Origin: Fontibacillus phaseoli
Lineage (GTDB): Bacteria > Bacillota > Bacilli > Paenibacillales > Paenibacillaceae
Reading direction: 5' to 3'
Assembly: GCF_003337355.1 (NCBI RefSeq)
Contig: NZ_QPJW01000001.1
Span: forward strand, 434,001-498,000
Length of the DNA: 64,000 nucleotides
A program made the position numbers and the translations under genes. This document shows positions 9,766 through 18,245 of the stretch, piece after piece; positions within the stretch are counted from its first letter, which is position 1; every line of letters begins with the position of its first letter. The notes beneath the pieces are model-generated. The model made no database searches. It had not been told where the DNA came from and was given only the letters and a program-made list of their open reading frames with translations.

Positions 9766-11190
9766 ATGAAACATCCAGATGAATACCGGGGACGTCAGGT
9801 GGTTGTTCTCGGTCTTGCAAAAAGCGGCGTACAGGTCGCAAAAACCCTTTACCGGAGCGGCGCGGTCGTCACGGTCAATGATAAAAAGGCGAGGGAAGAC
9901 AGTCCCGAAGCATCCGAACTGGAGGCTTTGGGAATTTCTGTTGTATGCGGGGGGCATCCCGACGGGCTGATCCATCCTGGCGTGGAATTGGTCGTCAAAA
10001 ATCCCGGCATTCCGTATAGCGCCTCTCCTATAGCTAAGGCACTGGAACTGGGGATTGATATCGTAACCGAGGTTGAAGTTGCCTATCATCTGGCAAAAGC
10101 GCCGATCATCGGTATTACCGGTTCCAACGGCAAAACGACTACCACGACGTGGATCGGTAAAATGCTTGAAGGTGCAGGACTTTCGCCGATCGTAGCGGGT
10201 AACATAGGCACGCCGCTTTGTGCCGCAGCGGAAACGGCAGAAGCGGACGACAGACTGGTCGTCGAGCTCAGCAGCTTCCAGCTTAAAGGGACTCAGGAAT
10301 TCCGGCCTGCCGTGGCGGTTCTGCTCAATGTAGCCGAGACGCATCTGGACTATCATGGGACGATGGAAGACTATATCTCCTCCAAAGCCAAGCTCTTCGC
10401 TAATCAAACGGCATCCGACACGGCCGTCATCAATTGGGACGACCCCGTTTGCCGGGAACTGGTCCCTTACATCAAGGCCAGACTTCTCCCGTTCTCCATG
10501 ACGGAGGAACTGCGTACGCCGGGTGTATACGTTCAGCCCGCTTATATTCCGGATGTGCAGGATGGATTGAGCCGAAGCATCGTTTACCGCGACGGAGAAG
10601 ACCGGGAGCACGTGATTGTCGATACGGCTGAAATCGGCCTGCCCGGCCGCTTTAACGTGGAGAACGCGCTGGCGGCGGTGGCAGCTTCTTTGGCAGCCGG
10701 AGCTGCTCCTGAGGCGCTGGCAGAGCCTCTACGCCTCTTTCGCGGCGTGGAACACCGCCTTGAGTTTGTGGAGGCGAAAAACGGCGTAACCTACTACAAT
10801 AACTCCAAAGCTACCAACTCCAAAGCTACCGTGATGGCGCTCGGCGCGTTGGATTCACCGATCGTTCTCCTTGCCGGCGGGCTCGACCGGGGTTCGGACT
10901 ACATGGAGCTGCTTCCCGTTTTCAAAGAGAAGGTAAAAGCCGTAGTAGCTATCGGACAAACGAAGGAGAAAATCGGGCAGGTAGCCGCGCTTGCGGGTCT
11001 AACCGAGATCGTGCTGGTCGATACTGGTGACAGTGCCGCCGAGACGTTGCGCACCGCGATCAGGAAGGCCGCCGGTCTGGCGAAGCAAGGCGACATCGTC
11101 CTGCTCTCTCCGGCCTGCGCGAGCTGGGACATGTTCTCGTCCTATGAAGAGCGTGGACGCATTTTTAAAGAGGCGGTGCATACCCTTTAA
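9766..11190 (+). CDS. murD: UDP-MurNAc-L-alanine:D-glutamate ligase MurD
   Basis: Mur ligase of 474 residues that adds D-glutamate to UDP-MurNAc-L-Ala. GITGSNGKTTTTTW lies near residue 116 and the C-terminal signature LSPACASWDMFSSYEERG is present. The open frame extends 30 codons upstream into mraY, but ATG at 9766, two bases after the mraY stop, gives the usual N-terminus (RGRQVVVLGLAKSG) with GGGGCTG as a modest ribosome site. The stretch YNNSKATNSKATVMAL contains a short internal repeat (KATNS) that looks like a local duplication but keeps the frame. Confidence 0.96.
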   Translation: MKHPDEYRGRQVVVLGLAKSGVQVAKTLYRSGAVVTVNDKKAREDSPEASELEALGISVVCGGHPDGLIHPGVELVVKNPGIPYSASPIAKALELGIDIVTEVEVAYHLAKAPIIGITGSNGKTTTTTWIGKMLEGAGLSPIVAGNIGTPLCAAAETAEADDRLVVELSSFQLKGTQEFRPAVAVLLNVAETHLDYHGTMEDYISSKAKLFANQTASDTAVINWDDPVCRELVPYIKARLLPFSMTEELRTPGVYVQPAYIPDVQDGLSRSIVYRDGEDREHVIVDTAEIGLPGRFNVENALAAVAASLAAGAAPEALAEPLRLFRGVEHRLEFVEAKNGVTYYNNSKATNSKATVMALGALDSPIVLLAGGLDRGSDYMELLPVFKEKVKAVVAIGQTKEKIGQVAALAGLTEIVLVDTGDSAAETLRTAIRKAAGLAKQGDIVLLSPACASWDMFSSYEERGRIFKEAVHTL

Positions 11191-11220
11191 GTAGAGGGGT
11201 GGAAAAGCCCCTACTTTCTT
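11189..11220 (+). terminator. Hairpin between murD and ftsW/spoVE
   Basis: AAGTAG-A-GGG pairs with CCC-CTACTT around a short loop, followed by TCTTATT. It starts within the murD stop codon. The stem has one bulge and the T-tract is poor, so it may be a weak or partial terminator, or an attenuating hairpin within the operon. Confidence 0.45.
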
Positions 11221-11241
11221 ATTCAAGAGGTGGCTTCCACG

Positions 11242-12339
11242 ATGGTCAAGAGCCGTTCTGCACCGGATTTTTGGTTAATGGCCAGCATTTTCGGCTTGCT
11301 GGCAATCGGAATCGTGATGGTTTACAGCGCGGGTTCGGTACTCGCCTTCCATGATTACGGCGATTCGTTTTATTTTGTAAAACGCCAGATTCTGTTCGCC
11401 GTACTGGGCCTCGTTGCCATGTTTTTTACGATGAACGTGGATTACAGGATCCTGAAAAAATACGCCAAAGTTCTGCTTTTGATCTGCTTCGGCTTGCTCG
11501 TCATCGTGCTGATTCCCGGCATCGGCGTTGTGCGCGGCGGTGCCCGAAGCTGGCTCGGCATCAGTTCGTTCGGCATTCAGCCTTCCGAATTCATGAAACT
11601 GGGCATGATCCTGTTTCTATCCTACTGGCTGAGTAAAGAAGATTATAGAATCACGCATTTTACGAGAGGCTTGCTGCCACCGCTTGGCGTCATCGGCGCC
11701 GCTTTCGGCTTCATCATGCTGCAACCGGATTTGGGTACGGGTACGGTCATGCTCGGAGCGGCGCTGCTGATCGTTTTCACAGCCGGAGCGAAGATCAAGC
11801 ATTTGGCGGGACTTGCCGCTGTGGGCGCTTTGGGTTTTGTCGGGTTAATCTTGGCTGCACCATACCGGCTGCAGCGGATCACGGCATTTCTTGATCCTTG
11901 GTCCGATCCGTTGGGGGCGGGATATCAAATCATTCAATCGCTGTATGCGATCGGTCCGGGCGGTCTGGCCGGATTGGGATTGGGCATGAGCCGGCAAAAA
12001 TACAGTTATGTGCCGGAGCCGCAAACGGATTTTATTTTCTCGATACTGGCGGAAGAGCTTGGCTTTATCGGCGGTCTGTTAGTCCTTATGTTGTTTTTGA
12101 TTCTTGTGTGGCGCGGCATGAGGGTAGCGATGACGGTTGACGACATGTTCGGCAGTTTGCTGGCGGTCGGTATCGTCGGCATGGTCGGCGTTCAAGTCGT
12201 CATCAATATCGGCGTTGTCATTGGCCTCATGCCTGTCACGGGCATCACCCTGCCGCTCATCAGTTACGGGGGCTCTTCCCTGACTTTGATGCTGACGGCA
12301 CTTGGTATTCTACTAAATTTATCCCGTTATGCGAGGTGA
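11242..12339 (+). CDS. spoVE: SEDS-family glycosyltransferase FtsW/SpoVE
   Basis: Multi-pass (about ten segments) SEDS peptidoglycan polymerase of 365 residues that acts with a class B PBP. Visible features are GGARSWLGISSFGIQPSEFMKLG, PDLGTGTVML (each part of the SEDS core), the large loop with YSYVPEPQTDFIFSILAEELGF, and GITLPLISYGGSSL at the end. GTG at 11230 overlaps the ribosome site, so ATG at 11242, eight bases after AGAGGTGG, is preferred. Position between murD and murG matches Bacillus spoVE; a division role (FtsW) cannot be excluded since no other SEDS gene is visible here. Confidence 0.93.
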   Translation: MVKSRSAPDFWLMASIFGLLAIGIVMVYSAGSVLAFHDYGDSFYFVKRQILFAVLGLVAMFFTMNVDYRILKKYAKVLLLICFGLLVIVLIPGIGVVRGGARSWLGISSFGIQPSEFMKLGMILFLSYWLSKEDYRITHFTRGLLPPLGVIGAAFGFIMLQPDLGTGTVMLGAALLIVFTAGAKIKHLAGLAAVGALGFVGLILAAPYRLQRITAFLDPWSDPLGAGYQIIQSLYAIGPGGLAGLGLGMSRQKYSYVPEPQTDFIFSILAEELGFIGGLLVLMLFLILVWRGMRVAMTVDDMFGSLLAVGIVGMVGVQVVINIGVVIGLMPVTGITLPLISYGGSSLTLMLTALGILLNLSRYAR

Positions 12340-12343
12340 GTAT

Positions 12344-13459
12344 ATGCGCGTCGTACTGAGCGGCGGCGGCACGGGCGGACACATTTATCCCGCGCTGGCC
12401 GTTGCAAGCAGATGTGCCGAGGAAATTCCCGGAACTGAGGTTTTATATATCGGCGGACAGAGAGGACTGGAAAGCTCCCTGGTTCCGAAAGAGGGCATTC
12501 TTTTTAAGGCGATTGACATTACCGGCTTCCGGCGGAAGCTTTCATTTGAAAATATGAAAACCGTCATGCGGTTCCTGAAAGGCGTGCGGAGTTCCAAGCA
12601 AATGCTTCGCGAATTCAAGCCTGACGTGGTGATCGGAACGGGCGGATATGTATGCGGACCGGTGGTTTATGCCGCGGCCAAGCTCGGAATTCCAAGCATC
12701 ATTCACGAACAGAATGCGGTGCCGGGTTTGACGAACCGTTTTCTAAGCAAATATGTCTCGACGGTAGCGGTTAGTTTTGAAGGATCGGAGGCCGCATTTC
12801 CCGAAGCAAAACATATTTTGTATACGGGCAATCCGCGGGCTACCACCGTGTTCGAAGCGGATAAGAATAAAGGCTTTGAATCCCTTGGACTGCCTAAAGG
12901 CAGTTCTATTGTACTTGTAGTGGGAGGAAGCCGCGGAGCGAAAGCCATCAATGAGGCGATGATTGAAATGGCCCCATATTTGCAGGAACTGGATCAACTT
13001 TCTTTTGTTTATGTGACCGGAGACAATTACTTTACACCGACCCTGGAGGCGATCACCGCCAATCTGGGGGGAATCCCGCGAAATTTGCAGGTGCTGCCTT
13101 ACGTGCACAACATGCCGGAAGTACTGGCCGCCACATCCTTGATCATTAATCGTGCGGGCGCTTCGTTTTTGGCCGAAATGACCTCGCTGGGAATTCCATC
13201 GATCCTGATCCCGTCGCCGAATGTGACGAACAACCACCAGGAGAAGAATGCCAGAACGATGGAACAAGCGGGTGCGGCCCAAGTCATTTTGGAACCGGAT
13301 CTGAGCGGAAATATTCTTTTTGAGACGGTAAAAGAAATCATGCAGAACAAGACCCGGCATGACTCCATGTCGGAGTCTTCAAGACGGCTCGGCAAACCGG
13401 AAGCCGCTCATCTGATGGTTCAGGAAATGCGGCGGCTTGCCGGGTCCGTTCATTCATAG
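12344..13459 (+). CDS. murG: Lipid I N-acetylglucosaminyltransferase MurG
   Basis: Peripheral membrane GT28 enzyme of 371 residues that adds GlcNAc to lipid I, producing lipid II. The N-terminus VVLSGGGTGGHIYPALA and the HEQNAVPG and GGSRGAKAINEA motifs are classical MurG. An in-frame ATG at 12329 lies inside ftsW/spoVE; ATG at 12344 has GAGGTGAG just upstream and is preferred. A 233-base spacer separates it from murB. Confidence 0.97.
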   Translation: MRVVLSGGGTGGHIYPALAVASRCAEEIPGTEVLYIGGQRGLESSLVPKEGILFKAIDITGFRRKLSFENMKTVMRFLKGVRSSKQMLREFKPDVVIGTGGYVCGPVVYAAAKLGIPSIIHEQNAVPGLTNRFLSKYVSTVAVSFEGSEAAFPEAKHILYTGNPRATTVFEADKNKGFESLGLPKGSSIVLVVGGSRGAKAINEAMIEMAPYLQELDQLSFVYVTGDNYFTPTLEAITANLGGIPRNLQVLPYVHNMPEVLAATSLIINRAGASFLAEMTSLGIPSILIPSPNVTNNHQEKNARTMEQAGAAQVILEPDLSGNILFETVKEIMQNKTRHDSMSESSRRLGKPEAAHLMVQEMRRLAGSVHS

Positions 13460-13490
13460 CCTGCTGGCAAGCTCCGGGCTGGGCGATTGT

Positions 13491-13525
13491 CACACTCTCC
13501 ATAGGGAAGGCATAAGATACCCTAT
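13491..13525 (+). promoter_or_regulatory. Possible mother-cell sigma promoter and inverted repeat before murB
   Basis: CATAAGATA at 13511-13519 fits the sigma-K/sigma-E -10 form CATANNNTA, with CAC about 15 bases upstream. The same place carries the inverted repeat ATAGGG (13501-13506) and CCCTAT (13520-13525). A separate GC hairpin, CCGGCT-TTC-AGCCGG, lies at 13603-13617. These may give murB-murA a sporulation promoter. The evidence is motif-only. Confidence 0.3.
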
Positions 13526-13692
13526 AAATCGTGACATTCTTAATTTTATGAGGATCGGGAAGAAGGACGCGTTTCTTCCTTGGTCTTTCGCGGACCCGGG
13601 CGCCGGCTTTCAGCCGGGCGGCACTACCGGACTTTCCATGCCTTCACGGGCTGGATATGGATCCGGCATGTTTATCAGGGAGGGATTTTGCG

Positions 13693-14598
13693 ATGCAGCA
13701 GTGGATATCGAAACTAACACACCAAGAAGTCGGAACGGTAATGCCAGACGAGCCGATGTCGAAATATACAACATGGAAAATCGGCGGTCCCGCTGATGCC
13801 TTGATCGTTCCCGAGAATAAAATCCAGTTGGCAACCCTCATCCGCCTGCTAAATGAAGAGCAGGTTCCATGGATGATGATCGGCAAAGGTTCCAATATGC
13901 TCGTTTCAGACAAGGGCATTCGCGGCGCCGTCATTAAGCTGGGACACGAATTGGAGAAGATCGAGTTCAACGGAGCGGAGATTGAGGCCGGTGGAGGCGC
14001 ATCCTTCGTAAGATTAAGCATTATGGCCGGAAAACAGGGGTTAACCGGTCTGGAATTTGCCGGCGGAATACCCGGAACAGTAGGGGGAGCCGTGTATATG
14101 AATGCCGGCGCACATGGGTCCGATGTGTCACGCATATTCAAATCCGCTGAAATTGTTCTGGAGACAGGTGAATTGGTAACTTGCAGCGCTGAGGATATGG
14201 AGTTTGCATACCGTCATTCCATGCTGCACGAGCGGCGCGGAATTGTGGCCCTGGCTCATTTTTCGCTTGAGGCGGGCGATCGTTTGGAGATTGCGGCAGC
14301 CATGGCGGCCTACAAGGACCGGCGGCGCAAGACCCAGCCGCTTCAACAGCCATGCGCCGGGAGCGTATTCCGTAATCCGTCTGGCGATCATGCGGCCAGA
14401 TTGATAGAAGCCGCAGGATTAAAAGGTCTGAGCGTAGGCGGCGCCGAAGTATCCACATTGCACGCCAACTTCATCGTCAATACCGGGCAAGCGACAGCAG
14501 AGGACGTTCTTAGGCTCATGGAGCAAGTCAAAACCACCATCGCTTCCAAATATGAAGTCGCACTGGTGCCGGAGGTCTTCTTCGTGGGTGAACGGTAA
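13693..14598 (+). CDS. murB: UDP-N-acetylenolpyruvoylglucosamine reductase MurB
   Basis: FAD- and NADPH-dependent reductase of 301 residues that converts the MurA product into UDP-MurNAc. It shows the FAD-binding stretch GKGSNMLVSDKGIRG, GLEFAGGIPGTVGGAVYMNAGAH, and the active-site segment CAGSVFRNP near residue 230. The short form lacking the long C-terminal insertion is the type II MurB common in Firmicutes. ATG at 13693 follows AGGGAGG; an alternative start 36 bases upstream has no ribosome site. Murb-murA order matches the biochemical sequence in reverse. Confidence 0.96.
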   Translation: MQQWISKLTHQEVGTVMPDEPMSKYTTWKIGGPADALIVPENKIQLATLIRLLNEEQVPWMMIGKGSNMLVSDKGIRGAVIKLGHELEKIEFNGAEIEAGGGASFVRLSIMAGKQGLTGLEFAGGIPGTVGGAVYMNAGAHGSDVSRIFKSAEIVLETGELVTCSAEDMEFAYRHSMLHERRGIVALAHFSLEAGDRLEIAAAMAAYKDRRRKTQPLQQPCAGSVFRNPSGDHAARLIEAAGLKGLSVGGAEVSTLHANFIVNTGQATAEDVLRLMEQVKTTIASKYEVALVPEVFFVGER

Positions 14599-14614
14599 AC
14601 TCGGAGGTGATACA

Positions 14615-15895
14615 TTGGACAAATTGGTGATCGAAGGCGGGAGACCCCTATCAGGATCCATTCGTATCCATGGAGCGAAAAATGCCGCACTGCCGATCAT
14701 GGCGGCGAGCCTGCTGGCTGAAGGCAAAATGCAACTTCGAAATGTCCCCCGTCTGCTCGATATTGACGTCATGCTAGGCATTCTGAACCGTTTAGGCTGC
14801 ACGGCGTCCCATAGAGACGATACGATTATCGTGGATTCGGGAGGGGCGGATTCCAGCCATGTTCCGGAAGACTTGATGAAGCAGATGCGTTCTTCGATTT
14901 TTCTTATGGGTCCTCTTCTGGCTAGGTTTGGCGAAGTTTGCATTTACCAGCCCGGCGGCTGCGCGATTGGAGAACGGAAGATCGATCTGCATCTGAGAGG
15001 TTTGCAGGCTCTGGGAGCCGTGATCGAAGAGAATGATCATCAAATTTGGTGCAGGGCGGGGAAACTGAGGGGAAACGACATTCATCTCGATTTTCCCAGC
15101 GTCGGGGCCACGGAGAACATTATGATGGCTGCGGCGCTGGCTGAGGGAACCACGGTGATTACTAATGCCGCCCGTGAACCTGAAATTCAGGACCTGCAGC
15201 ACTTTTTGGTCGCCATGGGAGCCGACGTCATAGGAGCGGGAACGGATACGATCACGATCCGGGGAGTCGATTCGCTGGCACCTTGCGACTACGAAATCAT
15301 ACCCGACCGGATCGTGGCCGGCACCGCGCTGATAGCCGCCGCCGCAACGCGGGGAACGGTAACGCTGACCCACTGCAATCCTGCGCATTTAACCTCGTTG
15401 TTCCATGTGCTGCGCCGGGCCGGTGTTCAAATCGGTACGTGCGATGATATAATAACCGTAAGCAGTAGCGGACGTCCGAAGGCCGTCGAGCGGATCGTGA
15501 CTTCTCCGTATCCTTCTTTTCCAACCGATTTGCAGTCCCAGGTGATGGTGCTGCTATCACTGGCCGACGGACTAAGTTTAATGAAAGAAACGGTGTTTGA
15601 AGGCAGATTCAAACATGTGGATGAATTGGTTCGGATGGGCGCCGACATTTCGGTGGATCTGAATTCGGCCTTCATCCGCGGGGTGCCAAGATTATACGGT
15701 GCAACCGTGGAAGCCACGGATTTGCGGGCAGGAGCCGCGCTCGTCATCGCCGGATTGGCTGCACAGGGGAGGACGGTTGTCGAGCAAATTCATCATATTG
15801 ATCGCGGTTACGACCGGATTGAACTGATGTTTCAGCGGCTTGGCGGCGTCATGTACCGGGAAAACCCGGCCCTGAAACAACTGGATTTGGCCTGA
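14615..15895 (+). CDS. murA: UDP-GlcNAc 1-carboxyvinyltransferase MurA
   Basis: Catalyses the first committed step of peptidoglycan synthesis, transferring enolpyruvate to UDP-GlcNAc; it is the fosfomycin target. The 426-residue protein has the IHGAKNAALPIMAA N-terminus and keeps the catalytic cysteine in GGCAIGERKIDLH, so the fosfomycin-sensitive Cys form is present. The start is TTG at 14615 with a strong CGGAGGTGA upstream, 16 bases after murB; an upstream in-frame ATG lies inside murB. Other murA copies may exist elsewhere. Confidence 0.95.
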   Translation: MDKLVIEGGRPLSGSIRIHGAKNAALPIMAASLLAEGKMQLRNVPRLLDIDVMLGILNRLGCTASHRDDTIIVDSGGADSSHVPEDLMKQMRSSIFLMGPLLARFGEVCIYQPGGCAIGERKIDLHLRGLQALGAVIEENDHQIWCRAGKLRGNDIHLDFPSVGATENIMMAAALAEGTTVITNAAREPEIQDLQHFLVAMGADVIGAGTDTITIRGVDSLAPCDYEIIPDRIVAGTALIAAAATRGTVTLTHCNPAHLTSLFHVLRRAGVQIGTCDDIITVSSSGRPKAVERIVTSPYPSFPTDLQSQVMVLLSLADGLSLMKETVFEGRFKHVDELVRMGADISVDLNSAFIRGVPRLYGATVEATDLRAGAALVIAGLAAQGRTVVEQIHHIDRGYDRIELMFQRLGGVMYRENPALKQLDLA

Positions 15896-15900
15896 GCTAA

Positions 15901-15921
15901 GTCCCCTCCTATGGAGGGGAC
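15901..15921 (+). terminator. Perfect hairpin after murA
   Basis: GTCCCCTCC and GGAGGGGAC form a nine-base perfect stem with a TAT loop, six bases after the murA stop. Only a weak T-rich stretch (GGCTTTATT) follows, so termination may be partial; it could also stabilise the murB-murA mRNA end. Confidence 0.5.
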
Positions 15922-15985
15922 ACAGGCTTTATTGTAAACCGCCGGAAGTTTCAAAAACTGACTTTCACTTTATCGGAGAATGATT

Positions 15986-16753
15986 ATGCCAAAAGCAAAT
16001 GTGCCTGTTCTTAAAGAGCCTAAGCCGAGAAAGAAAGGCAGCCGCAAAGTAGCCGGAGTTCTTTTTCTTCTGGTACTGATCTTGCTTTGTGTGTTGTTTT
16101 TTCGCTCCTCATTGAGCAAAATTTCGGTGATTACTTTTGAAGGCAATACGTATCAGTCGGACAAGGAGCTGCTGGAAATCAGCGGATTGAAGACGGGAGC
16201 CCCGTTTTTTGGGACAAGCGCCTCCAAAATTAAAAGTAGATTATCCGGTGTGAAGTCGATAGAGGAAGTTACGGTGGACAAGTCTTTTCCCGGAAGCATC
16301 GAGATTACCGTACATGAGTTTCCGGTGGTCGCTTACGAACTCACGGAAGAGGGGCGTTTGAACGGGCTGCTGGCGAACGGAACGAAAATTCCTTTGAAGA
16401 ACGGCTCGATACCAATTGAGAAGCCGATATTGACCGGTTGGTCCGTGGACGACCCCTATTTTGAAAAATTATGCGGCACGCTGGCTAAAATTCCGGAATC
16501 CTTAACCTCGGAGATTTCAGAGATAACACCTTCGCCTTCGGTTTCCTACCCGGATCGGATCAAAATGTATACGAGATCGCATTTTGAAATCATTTCAGCG
16601 ATTTCCGTGTTGCCCGATAAGGCGGAGTATATGAATATGATCATGGACTCACAGGATCCGGGGACGCTGACTTTGCTCGAAGCTGATACTTACGTGCCTT
16701 ATACGCCAATCGAAGATGAAACCGACGATGAAAATGATACTACTCACGATTGA
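15986..16753 (+). CDS. divIB: Cell division protein DivIB (FtsQ)
   Basis: Bitopic divisome protein of 255 residues. It has a basic cytoplasmic tail, one transmembrane segment at about residues 24-42 (VAGVLFLLVLILLCVLFF), then a POTRA-type domain starting ISVITFEGNTYQSDKELLEISGL and an acidic C-terminal tail. ATG at 15980 abuts the ribosome site CGGAGA, so ATG at 15986 is preferred. It works with FtsL and DivIC. Position before ftsAZ is conserved. Confidence 0.93.
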   Translation: MPKANVPVLKEPKPRKKGSRKVAGVLFLLVLILLCVLFFRSSLSKISVITFEGNTYQSDKELLEISGLKTGAPFFGTSASKIKSRLSGVKSIEEVTVDKSFPGSIEITVHEFPVVAYELTEEGRLNGLLANGTKIPLKNGSIPIEKPILTGWSVDDPYFEKLCGTLAKIPESLTSEISEITPSPSVSYPDRIKMYTRSHFEIISAISVLPDKAEYMNMIMDSQDPGTLTLLEADTYVPYTPIEDETDDENDTTHD

Positions 16754-16778
16754 CAAACAATGATAAAATACATTTTAT
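16750..16778 (+). promoter_or_regulatory. Candidate sigma-A promoter upstream of ftsA
   Basis: A perfect TTGACA at 16750-16755, overlapping the divIB stop, is followed after 17 bases by TTTTAT at 16773-16778 (four of six matches to TATAAT). It would transcribe ftsA-ftsZ with a leader of about 155 bases. Confidence 0.45.
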
Positions 16779-16796
16779 GGGCTAGTTCCCTTTGTA

Positions 16797-16856
16797 CCTC
16801 TTTTTTCTGATTTCAATGCAAAACTTGGAAACCAAAAAATTTGTAGAAAAAAGAGG
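16797..16856 (+). repeat. 12-bp inverted repeat in the ftsA leader
   Basis: CCTCTTTTTTCT at 16797-16808 and AGAAAAAAGAGG at 16845-16856 are exact reverse complements separated by 36 bases. The right arm overlaps the -35 of the sigma-H-type promoter, so this could be a regulator site or an RNA stem for transcripts from the upstream promoter. Confidence 0.6.
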
Positions 16857-16878
16857 GAAAGGTTAGTCGGCGTTGAAT
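16852..16878 (+). promoter_or_regulatory. Sigma-H-type promoter of ftsAZ
   Basis: AGAGGGAAA at 16852-16860 matches eight of nine positions of the sigma-H -35 consensus RNAGGAWWW, and GTTGAAT at 16872-16878 matches the -10 RNNGAAT exactly, with an 11-base spacer. It lies about 60 bases before ftsA. Bacillus subtilis ftsAZ has a sigma-H promoter that raises FtsZ for polar septation, so the site makes biological sense. Confidence 0.65.
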
Positions 16879-16940
16879 ATGTAGAGAGTGAAATTTACTG
16901 CTACATCACATTTTTATGGGAAATAGGAGGTGCCAGGGGC

Positions 16941-18188
16941 TTGAGCAACAATGACATCATTGTTAGTTTGGACATCGGTACATCCAAAGTTCGTGCTATT
17001 ATTGGGGAAATTAGTAATGGAACCTTTAATATTATTGGGGTTGGATCTGCCGACTCGGAAGGAATTCGCAAAGGCGCGATTGTAGATATTGACCAGACCG
17101 TTCAATCGATCCGAAGTGCAGTGGATCACGCGGAACGTATGGTGGGTATTCAAATATCGGAAGTGTATGTCGGCATTTCGGGAAATCATATCGGACTCCA
17201 AACGAGCCATGGAGTTGTAGCCGTTCAAAATGAAGACCGGGAAATCGGGGAAGACGATATCGATCGGGTAATGAAGGCAGCCGAGGTAATTGCGCTTCCT
17301 CCGGAACGGGAAATATTAGACGTCGTCGCCAAGCAATATGTGGTTGACGGACTAGAAGGGATACAGGATCCCAGAGGTATGATCGGAGTCCGCCTGGAAG
17401 TGGAAGCAACCATCGTTACCGGTACCAAAACGGCGATACATAATTTACTTCGCTGTGTGGAAAAGTCGGGACTGAAGGTGCGCGACCTTGTGCTCCTTTC
17501 TCTAGGTGCAGGTCAATTGGCCCTGTCCAAGGACGAAAAGACTATGGGCTCGGTGCTGGTCGATATTGGCGCCGGTTCCACAACAATCGCGGTATTTGAA
17601 AGCGGCACGATTGTAGCTACATCCACGCTTCCGATTGGGGGAGAATTTATAACGAATGATATTGCGTATGGTCTTCGTACGCTGACTGACCAGGCGGAGA
17701 AAGTGAAGTTGAAGTATGGCTGCGCATCTATAGAGGATGCGGCGCCAGACGTCACCTTTAAAGTAACCCGCATTGGCAGTAATGTGGACAAGGAATTTAC
17801 CCAGGAGGACCTCGCGGCGATTGCGGAGCCTCGGGTACAGGAAATTTTCCAATTGATCGGGCAGGAAGTGAAGCGACTTGGTTACAATGAACTGCCTGGG
17901 GGTTATATACTTACGGGAGGCACCGTTTCCATGCCGGGATTGCTGAAAATTGCCCAGGAAGAACTGGCGGCATCCGTTCGTGTCGCTGTTCCCGATTATA
18001 TTGGCGTCCGCGATCCAGGCTTCACCGGAGGCGTAGGTATCCTGTATAAGGTGATCAAAAATATCCGAATCCGCAATGCGGGACCAAAGAAGACGGCAAA
18101 TCGCCCTAAATCAACGGGAACACAGGAAACGGCACGGAAGACAGGCGTTATGGAACGCCTTAAGAAATTATTCAGCGAATTTATATAA
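16941..18188 (+). CDS. ftsA: Cell division protein FtsA
   Basis: Actin-like ATPase of 415 residues that tethers FtsZ to the membrane. It begins NDIIVSLDIGTSKVRAIIGE (phosphate-1 motif), has VDIGAGSTTIAVFESG as the phosphate-2 segment and ILTGGTVSMPGL as the adenosine motif, and ends in an amphipathic helix (VMERLKKLFSEFI) expected for membrane targeting. The start is TTG at 16941, with AGGAGGTG eight bases upstream. It is followed 57 bases later by ftsZ. Confidence 0.97.
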   Translation: MSNNDIIVSLDIGTSKVRAIIGEISNGTFNIIGVGSADSEGIRKGAIVDIDQTVQSIRSAVDHAERMVGIQISEVYVGISGNHIGLQTSHGVVAVQNEDREIGEDDIDRVMKAAEVIALPPEREILDVVAKQYVVDGLEGIQDPRGMIGVRLEVEATIVTGTKTAIHNLLRCVEKSGLKVRDLVLLSLGAGQLALSKDEKTMGSVLVDIGAGSTTIAVFESGTIVATSTLPIGGEFITNDIAYGLRTLTDQAEKVKLKYGCASIEDAAPDVTFKVTRIGSNVDKEFTQEDLAAIAEPRVQEIFQLIGQEVKRLGYNELPGGYILTGGTVSMPGLLKIAQEELAASVRVAVPDYIGVRDPGFTGGVGILYKVIKNIRIRNAGPKKTANRPKSTGTQETARKTGVMERLKKLFSEFI

Positions 18189-18245
18189 TCAGGGATATTA
18201 CGATGGACGGGCCATCCATGCATAATGAGGGGGAGATGGAATAGT

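Noticed and set aside
13437-13796. 119-codon plus-strand frame across the murG-murB spacer
   Set aside because: It overlaps both flanking genes out of frame, lacks a ribosome site, and reads through hairpins.
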